A stretch of 5,783 nt of DNA, from positions 1-5,783 of the forward strand of contig CAZAZT010000187.1 of assembly GCA_964489645.1 (NCBI GenBank). The letters are read 5' to 3'. Below the pieces are notes generated by a model, which saw only the letters and a list, made by a program, of their open reading frames with translations, was not told the origin of the DNA and ran no database searches. Both the position numbers and the translations under genes were made by a program. Shown piece after piece: positions 1-5,783 of this stretch. Origin of the DNA: JBEEPE01 sp964489645 (GTDB lineage: Bacteria; Verrucomicrobiota; Verrucomicrobiia; Chthoniobacterales; Chthoniobacteraceae). Position 1 is the first letter of the stretch, and every line of letters starts with the position of its first letter.

Positions 1-353
1 CCTTTTTGAAGGATTTTTGCGACGGTCTGCTGCTCTCCATCGAATCGGTTGAAAACCGGCGAGCCATTCCGGTGAGAATATTTGCCCGTGAGCATGGTCG
101 CCCGACTTGGCGTGCAAATGGAGTTGGTGACGAAGGCGTTGTTGAAACGGATTCCGGTCGTGGCGAGGCGATCCAGGTTCGGCGTCTGGTTCACCTTGGA
201 CCCGTAACACGAAAGCGCGTGATACGCATGATCGTCGGTCATGATGTACACGATGTTGGGACGCTTCTCGGCGCCTTCAACATTTCGGGTGAAACAGAGG
301 GCGATCGTAAGCGCGGCGAGCTTTAGGAGGGGCGAGAAGATGGATCGGTTCAT
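1..353 (-). CDS. Exported type I sulfatase, N-terminal part (runs off the left edge)
   Basis: The reverse complement reads from an ATG at 353 through 117 uninterrupted codons and leaves the window still open. Residues 1-28 look like a Sec signal peptide: K11 precedes the hydrophobic stretch LAALTIALCF, with likely cleavage near VEGA/EK. The mature part opens with RPNIVYIMTDDH, where D40 and D41 match the calcium-binding aspartates of the alkaline phosphatase/sulfatase fold. TPNLDRLA follows, then CTPSR at residues 80-84 (bases 116-102). This is the CxPSR motif whose cysteine is oxidised to formylglycine, the catalytic residue of type I sulfatases. The family hydrolyses sulfate esters, often on polysaccharides in PVC bacteria; the substrate cannot be read from this fragment. 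Family members usually have 450-600 residues, so about three quarters is missing. There is no good Shine-Dalgarno upstream. An arylsulfatase-like assignment is safe; the subfamily is not. Confidence 0.95.
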   Translation of the reverse strand, partial: MNRSIFSPLLKLAALTIALCFTRNVEGAEKRPNIVYIMTDDHAYHALSCYGSKVNQTPNLDRLATTGIRFNNAFVTNSICTPSRATMLTGKYSHRNGSPVFNRFDGEQQTVAKILQK

Positions 354-531
354 AGGGGATGGCTTGAGAGACTCTTCGTCCAGACAAACACGGTCCGCGA
401 AAAATCGTTCTTCAGTGCTTATCCTTTTTCCCGTGAACTCGAAAGCCTGCTCTGAACCTATCTTGGTGAAGCTGTTGTGCTTTGGTGCGAAGCTGGCACC
501 GCTTTGGGGACGGCCTTCTCCGCTGAAGTGC
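354..531. other. Intergenic spacer between two minus-strand genes
   Basis: These 178 bases separate the end of the small minus-strand gene from the sulfatase start. I see no convincing coding sequence. A weak hairpin (GGTGC at 484-488 with GCACC at 496-500, 7-nt loop) lies just downstream of the minus-strand stop but has no T-tract, so it does not qualify as an intrinsic terminator. The spacing leaves room for a separate sulfatase promoter, but I cannot point to one. Confidence 0.5.
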
Positions 532-1098
532 TCAGTGCTTTGCCGTTCGCTCGCAGATGGTTCGGATCTCAGCCTGCAGAGGTGCAGGGAGATACGGTAT
601 CCAAGGTGAAAGCGATGCGATCCGGATTTGCATGGGGATTCTTGTCCCGTTGTGGCGGATGGTCCTCGCGAGCGTTCCGCCTTCCATCTCAGAGGCTCTG
701 CTCTCGTTTTGTTCCACCGCAGCCATCACGTTTGCCTCAACCTTTTTTTGATCGTTTTGGAACTGGGTTCGCTGTGATGGAGGAATCTGGTTTTCAACGA
801 TTTGTAGGACCCGTGGTGCTCGCTCCTCCAGGAAATCGCCGTAGTCGATCGCTTCCTTGTGCGCTCCCCAATGGGGCGCGCTTTCTGTCATCGCTTTGAT
901 GCTTTCCTCCTGTTCGCGTGAGAATGCGCGAAGGTATTCCACGTTTTCCTTCATCTGGGTTGATGTGATCGATGACGGGCGCTGGGTAAATGTTTTCATC
1001 GCGCACCCTTGGCACATCCATATAGCGAGAAGCAACGCCATCATTTGGAGCGGTTTAACGGATGCTGATGGGGATGGAGATGAGGTGAGGTGCAGCAT
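532..1098 (-). CDS. Hypothetical exported protein, possible lipoprotein
   Basis: This 188-residue reading frame belongs to no family I recognise. Near its N-terminus is a hydrophobic segment, MMALLLAIWM (residues 19-28), followed by CQGC ending at C32. That resembles a lipoprotein signal peptide, but the cysteine at -3 makes a poor lipobox, so lipidation is uncertain. With the ATG at 1098 the n-region is unusually long (MLHLTSSPSPSASVK). Starting at M19 (base 1044) or M20 (base 1041) would give a more compact signal, but without a basic residue. No Shine-Dalgarno decides between them. Residues about 45-140 are rich in E, Q, K and A and should be largely helical, perhaps a short coiled coil. 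The last 50 residues are less regular. The coding call rests on ORF length, the signal-like N-terminus and the plausible composition; overlapping plus-strand frames look like shadows. It is divergent from the lipoprotein gene at 1215. Confidence 0.62.
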   Translation of the reverse strand: MLHLTSSPSPSASVKPLQMMALLLAIWMCQGCAMKTFTQRPSSITSTQMKENVEYLRAFSREQEESIKAMTESAPHWGAHKEAIDYGDFLEERAPRVLQIVENQIPPSQRTQFQNDQKKVEANVMAAVEQNESRASEMEGGTLARTIRHNGTRIPMQIRIASLSPWIPYLPAPLQAEIRTICERTAKH

Positions 1099-1214
1099 GG
1101 GGCGTTATCGTTGTCTTTGCTGAACAGGTTTTTGCGAGCCGAGACGGTCTAAAAATATCACGTTGCGATGCATTTAAGTCGCGCGTTTTCCATCCCTCGG
1201 CCGACTGTAATGGC
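1099..1214. promoter_or_regulatory. Divergent intergenic region, probable promoters for both flanking genes
   Basis: The flanking genes are transcribed away from each other, so initiation signals for both should lie in or near these 116 bases. The most AT-rich patch is TAAAAATATCA at about 1150-1160, a candidate for a -10 region. A TTGCGA at 1132-1137 is a weak match to a -35 element for the plus-strand gene, with a spacer of about 16 bases. The matches are poor, and promoter consensus in PVC bacteria is not well defined. I infer the function from gene orientation rather than from a strong motif. Confidence 0.35.
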
Positions 1215-1733
1215 ATGAAACTACGGTCGGGTATCAGGAAGGTGCTTTTACTCGCTGTTGCTATCGCACTTGCGGTTCTTGGCTGTGGTTGTTCATCCAT
1301 TGTGGCGCTCGTGAACGGCGCGGCCGCGTTAGTGCCTCGTGCACCAAGAAAACTGGACAGCAGCTTCGGGGTAACGATCAGGTACGCGAACCAGCCACCC
1401 ATCGAGAGAGTGTTGCCCATCGAGCTGTATTACGATGTGCAGCCCAGCGCCCGCGGTAATTTGTGGTCTGTGCGCTTGGTCGGGCAAAAGGACGAGCACG
1501 GTGAGACATCCCTCGATGTTCGGGATCCGAAGCTAGGACAGATCCGTTTCACGCTTGGGCTCCATGCGCTGCGACGTCTTGCCGAGAAGCGAGAGGTGGC
1601 CTTGACGGGCATCACGATCGAAGGGATCGAGTATCGGTATTTCCGTTCTGAAGAGGGGTGTCATCTCTACAAGTCTTGGGAAGATGATAGCCTCGTCCGT
1701 ATCCCATATTCGCTTGTGGTGGATTACCTTTGA
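1215..1733 (+). CDS. Predicted lipoprotein of unknown function
   Basis: The 172-residue product begins with a textbook export signal: basic residues K2, R4, R8 and K9, then a hydrophobic core of L, A, V and I at 10-22, then the lipobox-like VLGC with C24 as the probable lipidated cysteine. C26 is a less likely alternative. The mature domain (about residues 50-172) alternates hydrophobic and polar residues and looks mostly beta. Examples are FGVTIRYANQ, ELYYDVQP, WSVRLVGQ, VALTGITIEGIEYRYF and the terminal IPYSLVVDYL. I do not recognise the family. The ATG at 1215 is well placed before the signal peptide, although no Shine-Dalgarno is visible. It lies 222 bases upstream of the large cytochrome gene's preferred start on the same strand, so co-transcription is possible but not shown. 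The lipoprotein call is stronger than that of its divergent neighbour. Confidence 0.82.
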   Translation: MKLRSGIRKVLLLAVAIALAVLGCGCSSIVALVNGAAALVPRAPRKLDSSFGVTIRYANQPPIERVLPIELYYDVQPSARGNLWSVRLVGQKDEHGETSLDVRDPKLGQIRFTLGLHALRRLAEKREVALTGITIEGIEYRYFRSEEGCHLYKSWEDDSLVRIPYSLVVDYL

Positions 1734-1955
1734 TGCTGTTCGTCTGCGGCTTTCGAGAGCGATTGGCGGCTCCGTTTTCTCGCGCACGGTACGGGCCGGA
1801 TGGCGTGCCTAGGTCACGCGGTGGATTCCAGGGTTGGGAGCACAGCGGGTCGGTGTATTTGTGCGCTCTTCGGGGCTGTGCCGACATCTACGGGGCCTCC
1901 CTGTGGAGCGTCTCCACGAAGCGATCCGGTTTCGGGTGGGGGCTGGACAGACGAT
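1734..1955. other. Leader/intergenic region before the large cytochrome gene
   Basis: These 222 bases lie between two plus-strand genes. The frame of the large protein stays open here back to an ATG at 1800. Its translation (residues 1-52 of that longer version) is rich in C, G, S and P, shows no signal peptide and would bury the real one, so I treat it as untranslated. A compact hairpin occurs at 1903-1917 (GTGGAG, loop CGT, CTCCAC) without a following T-tract. I recognise no riboswitch or intrinsic terminator. A promoter for the large gene may lie here but none stands out. Confidence 0.45.
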
Positions 1956-4900
1956 ATGGTGCCCAACCACATTTCACGCATGTCTCGTTACGTCTGTTCA
2001 TCATCTGCCGCTGCGTTCGCTTTGTGTGTTCAGTTGTTCGCAGGTCCGGTTGATCCCAAACCTGGGACTTCGATCGCTTTCGTCGGCGGAGGTCAGGGGG
2101 AACGCCTCTTGAAGAGCCCAGATTTTGAAGTCGCCATCCAACGTCGGTTCTCGGATCGGAGACTCGTTTTCCGAAATCTTTGTAAGGATGGGGACACGCC
2201 GGGTTACAGAGACCACTCCGGCCGCAACTCTCCGTTCACTTTCCCCGGGGCCGAAACGTTTTACACCTTATCCAAAGCGAAGGATTTTTGGGGTTCGGGT
2301 CACGCAGGTTCTGGCTTCGCTGAGACCCACGATCAATGGTTGTCCGAGTTGAAAACGGATCTTGTCCTTGCATGGTTCGGTTACGCTGAGTCGTTCACTG
2401 GAGCGAAGGGATTGACCGATTTCCGTGCTGAACTTGCCGGTTGGCTCGCACATACGGCATCTCAAAAGTACAACGGCAAATCGGCACCTCAGGTGGTGCT
2501 GCTGTCACCGATGCCTCTCGATGAACGCACTGCACCTCAGGGCGTTGAAGCCGCGCGCAAAGTGAACGCGGATTTGGCCGCCTACGCGCAAGTCCTCCGC
2601 GAGACGGCGGTATCCAAAGGGCTGCTGTTCATTGACGTGCACGATTTCAGTCAACGCCTGTTCGCGGAGGCGAAGGAGCCCCTCACGAAGAATGGATTTT
2701 ATCTTCAGGCGGCGGCGCAAAAGAAGATCTCCGATTTTATTGCAGACGCGATTTTCGTCTCCGGAACCCCTTCGAAGGGTGAACCTGTGGCTCTTTCCTC
2801 TGCTGTCGCCGACAAGGACTGGCATTGGGAGAAACTCTTCAAGGTTCCGAATGGAGTTCATGTCTTTGGGCGCCGCAACAAACCGTTCGGCCCCGACAAC
2901 TATCCTGCTGAGCTTTCCAAGCTGCGTGAGATGATCTCTCTTCGAGACGAAGCCATCTGGGCGACGGCATCTGGGAAACGATTCGATGTGGCAGCGGCGG
3001 ATGCGAAGACAAGTCCTTTGCCAGAGGTCAAAACCAACTACAGCACAGCGAACAAGAAGAACGGTTCGCTCGACTATGTGAAGGGCGATGAAGCCGTACG
3101 ATCCTTCACATTGCCAGAAGGTTATAAGATCTCCCTGTTCGCATCCGAGGAACGGTTCCCGGATTTGGCGAAACCCTGCAAGATCTCGTTCGATGCGCGC
3201 GGAAGATTGTGGGTTGCAACCATGCCGAGCTATCCGCAGTGGCAGCCAGGGAACCCTAAACCGGACGACAAGATCCTGATCCTGGAAGACACGGACGGTG
3301 ACGGAGTAGCGGATCGGCAAAAGGTCTTCGCTCGAGGGCTTCATTTGCCCCTTTCGTTCGAGTTCTCTCCTGAGGGGATTTTTGTGCCGCAGAGCAGTCA
3401 CCTTGTCCTCCTTCGGGACAACAATGGCGACGATATTGCCGATTCTTCTGAGACCGTTCTGAGCGGGTTTGATGACCACGACACCCATCACTCGATCCAT
3501 GCGTTCCGCGCTGATCCGTCGGGTGCATTTTACATGGGTGAAGGCACTTTCTTGCATAGTCATGTGGAGACGCCTTACGGGATTGTGCGCAGTACGAATG
3601 GCGGATTTTTCCGATACTCCCCCAAGCGGGCGCATCTCGAGAGAACAGCTCGACTGAGCATCCCCAATCCTTGGGGAATCGCGTTCGACGCTTACGGACA
3701 GGACTTTTTCGCGGATACCTCTGACCCGAACTTGCGCTGGTTGTCTCCTGCGGCGTTTTGGGTGCCGTTCGGCGAGTTCGCGCCACTGCCAAGGAACTTG
3801 GTTCCGAAGGCGCAAATGGTGAGACCCACAGCAGGTCTTGAATTCGTCAGCTCCCGCCATTTCCCGGACGACGTTCAGGGAGACATTCTGATCAGTAATG
3901 CCATCGGTTTTCTCGGTACCAAACAACATGCTGTCCAAGAGGATGGTACGGGATACCAGCTCACGTTCCGTCACAACCTGCTTCAATCCTCGGATGGGAA
4001 CTTCCGTCCTGTCTCGATGGAGTTCGCACCGGATGGATCACTGTACGTCGCCGACTGGCACAATGCATTGATCGGCCACATGCAACATAGCGCAAGGGAT
4101 CCGCTCCGGGATCACAGCCATGGACGGATCTATCGGATCACTTATCCGAGCCGGCCTCTCGTAAAAGCACCTGTTGTTGCTGGAGCCTCTATCGACGCCC
4201 TCTTCTCAAACTTGACGTTGCCGGAAGATCGCGCCCGCTCGAGGACCCGCCTCGAGTTGCGCGGCCGACCGACGGACGAAGTCCTTTCGGGGCTAAGCCG
4301 CTGGTTGGAGAATCTGTCGAGTGCCGATCCGCTTTTGGAACGGCACGAACTGGAGGGTCTCTGGGTGAGCTGGGGTGCGGATCGGTTACGTGTTCCTCTT
4401 CTGGAGAAACTGTTGCGAGCGAAAGATGCTCGTGTGAGGGCGGCGGCGGTGCGGGTACTCCGATACAACACGGCTAGTGTGGCTGATTTCCGATCCTTGC
4501 TCCTTCACGCGGCGGGAGATTCGCACGGACGCGTACGTTTGGAGGCGGTCACTGCAGCGAGCTGGCTCGGGAAAGAGATGTCTCTCGCGAGTTTGAGTGA
4601 AGCACGAAAGCATCCGGTGGATTCTTGGCTCGAGCCGGTATTTGCCGCCGTCGAAGCGTATCAAACTGGTAAGTCCGTTCAGTCTGCTGAGGTGCCGAAA
4701 GCGGTGACGACATTGCAAGGCGAAGAGAAGAAACGGTTCGAACTCGGGGCCGAAGTGTATCGCCGCGAGGCACACTGTATCACCTGTCATCAAGCGGATG
4801 GTCAGGGTCTTCCAGCCGCACAGTTCCCTTCTCTCGCAAATTCCTCTTGGGTCACAGGTAATACACAACGGTTGATCCGTTTGGTTTTACATGGGCTCAT

Positions 4901-5135
4901 GGGACCGATCGAAGTGAATGGCACGAAATACCCCGGACAAGTCCCTATGACGGCGTTCAAGGGTCTGAGTGATGAAGAGGTGGCGGGCGTGCTGACCTAC
5001 GTTCGGAACAGTTTTGGGAACAAGGCCTCGGCGGTGAGTGCGTCTCAAGTCGCTACAGAGCGCGAAGCAACCAAAGGACAACAGGGTTTTTTGATTCCGA
5101 GCGAGCTGTTGAAGCAGTTCCCAGATGGCAAATGA
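1956..5135 (+). CDS. PVC-type multidomain c-type cytochrome: SGNH-like, propeller dehydrogenase, HEAT-like, CxxCH haem domain
   Basis: About 1059 residues, exported. A signal peptide lies at about 1-30 (R8 and R11, then AAAFALCVQLFAG). Residues about 37-265 form an SGNH/GDSL-like domain with eroded catalytic blocks: GGG at 44-46, RNL at 73-75, GYAES at 142-146, NGFYL at 246-250. Residues about 380-735 match the PVC 'membrane-bound dehydrogenase' beta-propeller (TIGR02604 type). Markers are LPEGYKISLFASEE, RGRLWVATMPSYPQW, calcium-type loops DTDGDGVAD (445-453) and DNNGDDIAD (488-496), a His-rich DDHDTHHSIHAF (506-517) and FAPDGSLYVADWHNALIGHM. HEAT-like helices span about 790-885. The cytochrome c domain (about 925-1025) has C941-I-T-C944-H945 (bases 4776-4790) binding haem and M998 (VPMTAF) as likely axial ligand. 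Family knowledge suggests periplasmic oxidation of a sugar or alcohol; the substrate is unknown. Start: ATG 1956 or 1980 both give a signal peptide; the ATG at 1800 does not. There is no clear Shine-Dalgarno. Confidence 0.93.
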   Translation: MVPNHISRMSRYVCSSSAAAFALCVQLFAGPVDPKPGTSIAFVGGGQGERLLKSPDFEVAIQRRFSDRRLVFRNLCKDGDTPGYRDHSGRNSPFTFPGAETFYTLSKAKDFWGSGHAGSGFAETHDQWLSELKTDLVLAWFGYAESFTGAKGLTDFRAELAGWLAHTASQKYNGKSAPQVVLLSPMPLDERTAPQGVEAARKVNADLAAYAQVLRETAVSKGLLFIDVHDFSQRLFAEAKEPLTKNGFYLQAAAQKKISDFIADAIFVSGTPSKGEPVALSSAVADKDWHWEKLFKVPNGVHVFGRRNKPFGPDNYPAELSKLREMISLRDEAIWATASGKRFDVAAADAKTSPLPEVKTNYSTANKKNGSLDYVKGDEAVRSFTLPEGYKISLFASEERFPDLAKPCKISFDARGRLWVATMPSYPQWQPGNPKPDDKILILEDTDGDGVADRQKVFARGLHLPLSFEFSPEGIFVPQSSHLVLLRDNNGDDIADSSETVLSGFDDHDTHHSIHAFRADPSGAFYMGEGTFLHSHVETPYGIVRSTNGGFFRYSPKRAHLERTARLSIPNPWGIAFDAYGQDFFADTSDPNLRWLSPAAFWVPFGEFAPLPRNLVPKAQMVRPTAGLEFVSSRHFPDDVQGDILISNAIGFLGTKQHAVQEDGTGYQLTFRHNLLQSSDGNFRPVSMEFAPDGSLYVADWHNALIGHMQHSARDPLRDHSHGRIYRITYPSRPLVKAPVVAGASIDALFSNLTLPEDRARSRTRLELRGRPTDEVLSGLSRWLENLSSADPLLERHELEGLWVSWGADRLRVPLLEKLLRAKDARVRAAAVRVLRYNTASVADFRSLLLHAAGDSHGRVRLEAVTAASWLGKEMSLASLSEARKHPVDSWLEPVFAAVEAYQTGKSVQSAEVPKAVTTLQGEEKKRFELGAEVYRREAHCITCHQADGQGLPAAQFPSLANSSWVTGNTQRLIRLVLHGLMGPIEVNGTKYPGQVPMTAFKGLSDEEVAGVLTYVRNSFGNKASAVSASQVATEREATKGQQGFLIPSELLKQFPDGK

Positions 5136-5205
5136 GTTCAATGAGTGAGCGAGTCCGCTTTGTATGATCTCTGGATTTGTTCCGGTGCTGTCTTTTTGGG
5201 AGGAC
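5136..5205. other. Convergent intergenic spacer
   Basis: Seventy bases separate the stop of the large plus-strand gene from the stop of the minus-strand gene. A bidirectional terminator would be expected here. The only complementary pair I found is GAGTCC at 5151-5156 with GGACTC at 5202-5207, about 45 bases apart, which is too loose for an intrinsic hairpin. A TTTTT run at 5192-5196 is not preceded by a stem. Termination may be Rho-dependent or lie elsewhere. Confidence 0.45.
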
Positions 5206-5783
5206 TCAGCTGATGAGAAGTAACCTCGGAGCACCCGGAAGATTTTCTGGCGCGCGATGGATGCAAGGTGCCACGGGGTTTTGTGGCCACAAGGTCGCGA
5301 TTTTCCACAGGGTGAACGTTCCGAATGCGTAAGGTTTCGCCCCTTTTTTTGGCAGGTAATGCAGGTCGTAGGATTGATCGCTCAGATATTCCAGGAAACC
5401 TTCGTCATCCGTGCCGCCGTATTCAGAGAGCAAGGCTGAACGGATTTCGGGAATATCGACTTTTCGGATCGCCTCCTCATTGAGTAGGCCCTCGCTGCAT
5501 GCTCCGTGATAGGTGCACAGCCACGTGTCCACCTCGATGGGGGCACTATCGACGTGGAACGACATCACATCGGTTGGTACAACGCCGGAATCGGGGCTTC
5601 TGACGCTATCAAACACACAGTTCAGCACCGGATCCAAGCCATGGTCTCGAAGGAGAGCTTGGTCGGCTAGAAGCGCCTCGGCTGCTTGTCGCCCGCTCTT
5701 GGAAAGAGGCAACCTTTCAATGACGTCATCCTCGAGGACGACAATACCCGAGCCTCTAGGCAACTTCTGAACGACTTCTCCAA
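5206..5783 (-). CDS. Hypothetical protein, C-terminal part; possible Fe(II)/2OG-oxygenase-like fold (DUF1826-like)
   Basis: The frame is open from the right edge to a TGA at 5208-5206, giving 191 visible residues. The codon at 5763 is TTG and reads as an internal leucine in ...GEVVQKLPRGSG, so I treat the gene as 5'-truncated by the window. Visible landmarks are GSGIVVLEDD near the start, SFHVD at 74-78, TWLCTYHG at 86-93 and PCIHRAP at 172-178, followed by R186 in APRLLLIS at the very end. H76-x-D78, H175 and R186 (11 residues after H175) match in order and spacing the HxD...H...R pattern of double-stranded beta-helix Fe(II)/2-oxoglutarate enzymes. The FHxD, CTYxG and HRxP signatures also recall the uncharacterised DUF1826 family. 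Both resemblances come from memory and motif reading. No signal peptide can be judged because the N-terminus is missing. The gene is convergent with the cytochrome gene and so probably independent of it. Confidence 0.8.
   Translation of the reverse strand, partial: GEVVQKLPRGSGIVVLEDDVIERLPLSKSGRQAAEALLADQALLRDHGLDPVLNCVFDSVRSPDSGVVPTDVMSFHVDSAPIEVDTWLCTYHGACSEGLLNEEAIRKVDIPEIRSALLSEYGGTDDEGFLEYLSDQSYDLHYLPKKGAKPYAFGTFTLWKIATLWPQNPVAPCIHRAPENLPGAPRLLLIS

Noticed and set aside
484..500. Hairpin GGTGC/GCACC as terminator of the minus-strand gene ending at 532
   Set aside because: It has only 5 base pairs with a 7-nt loop and no T-tract on the transcribed strand.
412..540. Direct repeat TCAGTGCTT at 412-420 and 532-540
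   Set aside because: It is nine bases with two copies and no flanking similarity, and one copy overlaps a stop codon. It is easily a chance match in a window of this size.
6..899. Plus-strand open frames of 106, 122 and 140 residues covering 6-326, 241-609 and 477-899
   Set aside because: They lie opposite the sulfatase and the small minus-strand gene. Their translations have shadow-like composition with no domain, and the sulfatase motif on the other strand is unambiguous.
1800..1955. N-terminal extension of the large protein from the ATG at 1800
   Set aside because: The added 52 residues are rich in Cys, Gly and Pro, resemble no domain and would place the evident signal peptide in the interior of the protein.
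2505..3986. A 493-residue open frame on the minus strand, antisense to the cytochrome gene
   Set aside because: The plus-strand frame encodes recognisable conserved domains across the same bases. The antisense product is rich in Arg and low-complexity stretches and shows no family motif or signal. It is most simply a shadow of codon bias in a long GC-rich gene.
5151..5207. GAGTCC/GGACTC complementarity as a bidirectional terminator
   Set aside because: The arms are six bases long and about 45 bases apart, so a stable hairpin is unlikely, and no T-run follows the stem.

Overview
The window looks like chromosomal DNA of a PVC-superphylum bacterium, most likely Verrucomicrobiota and possibly Planctomycetota. 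The main evidence is one large secreted multidomain protein whose architecture is characteristic of these phyla: SGNH-like domain, beta-propeller 'membrane-bound dehydrogenase' domain, HEAT-like repeats and a C-terminal CxxCH cytochrome c. An exported sulfatase at the left edge fits the same lifestyle. Clear Shine-Dalgarno sequences are missing in front of the genes, which is common in these phyla. The taxonomic call rests on architecture only.

Layout, left to right. (1) Minus strand, 353 to 1: the first 117 codons of an exported type I sulfatase with an intact CTPSR formylglycine motif; the rest lies outside the window. (2) Minus strand, 1098 to 532: a small exported or lipoprotein-like hypothetical protein. 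(3) A 116-bp divergent intergenic region that probably carries promoters for both sides. (4) Plus strand, 1215 to 1733: a second small predicted lipoprotein of unknown function. (5) A 222-nt leader with no convincing gene. (6) Plus strand, about 1956 to 5135: the large PVC-type cytochrome c / propeller protein, which fills over half of the window. (7) Minus strand, from the right edge to 5206 and convergent with the large gene: the C-terminal 191 residues of a hypothetical protein with an HxD...H...R pattern that suggests a cupin-fold Fe(II)/2-oxoglutarate-oxygenase-like protein, perhaps related to DUF1826.

The exported proteins fit an extracytoplasmic programme. The sulfatase would remove sulfate from a glycan or other sulfate ester, and the propeller/cytochrome protein probably oxidises a sugar-like or alcohol substrate and passes electrons to its haem. 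That link is inferred from neighbourhood; the two genes are on opposite strands and are not one operon. I found no RNA genes, CRISPR arrays, insertion sequences or convincing intrinsic terminators. Nothing here is clearly a new multi-gene system. The two points most worth following up are the degenerate SGNH domain of the large protein and the possible oxygenase at the right edge.
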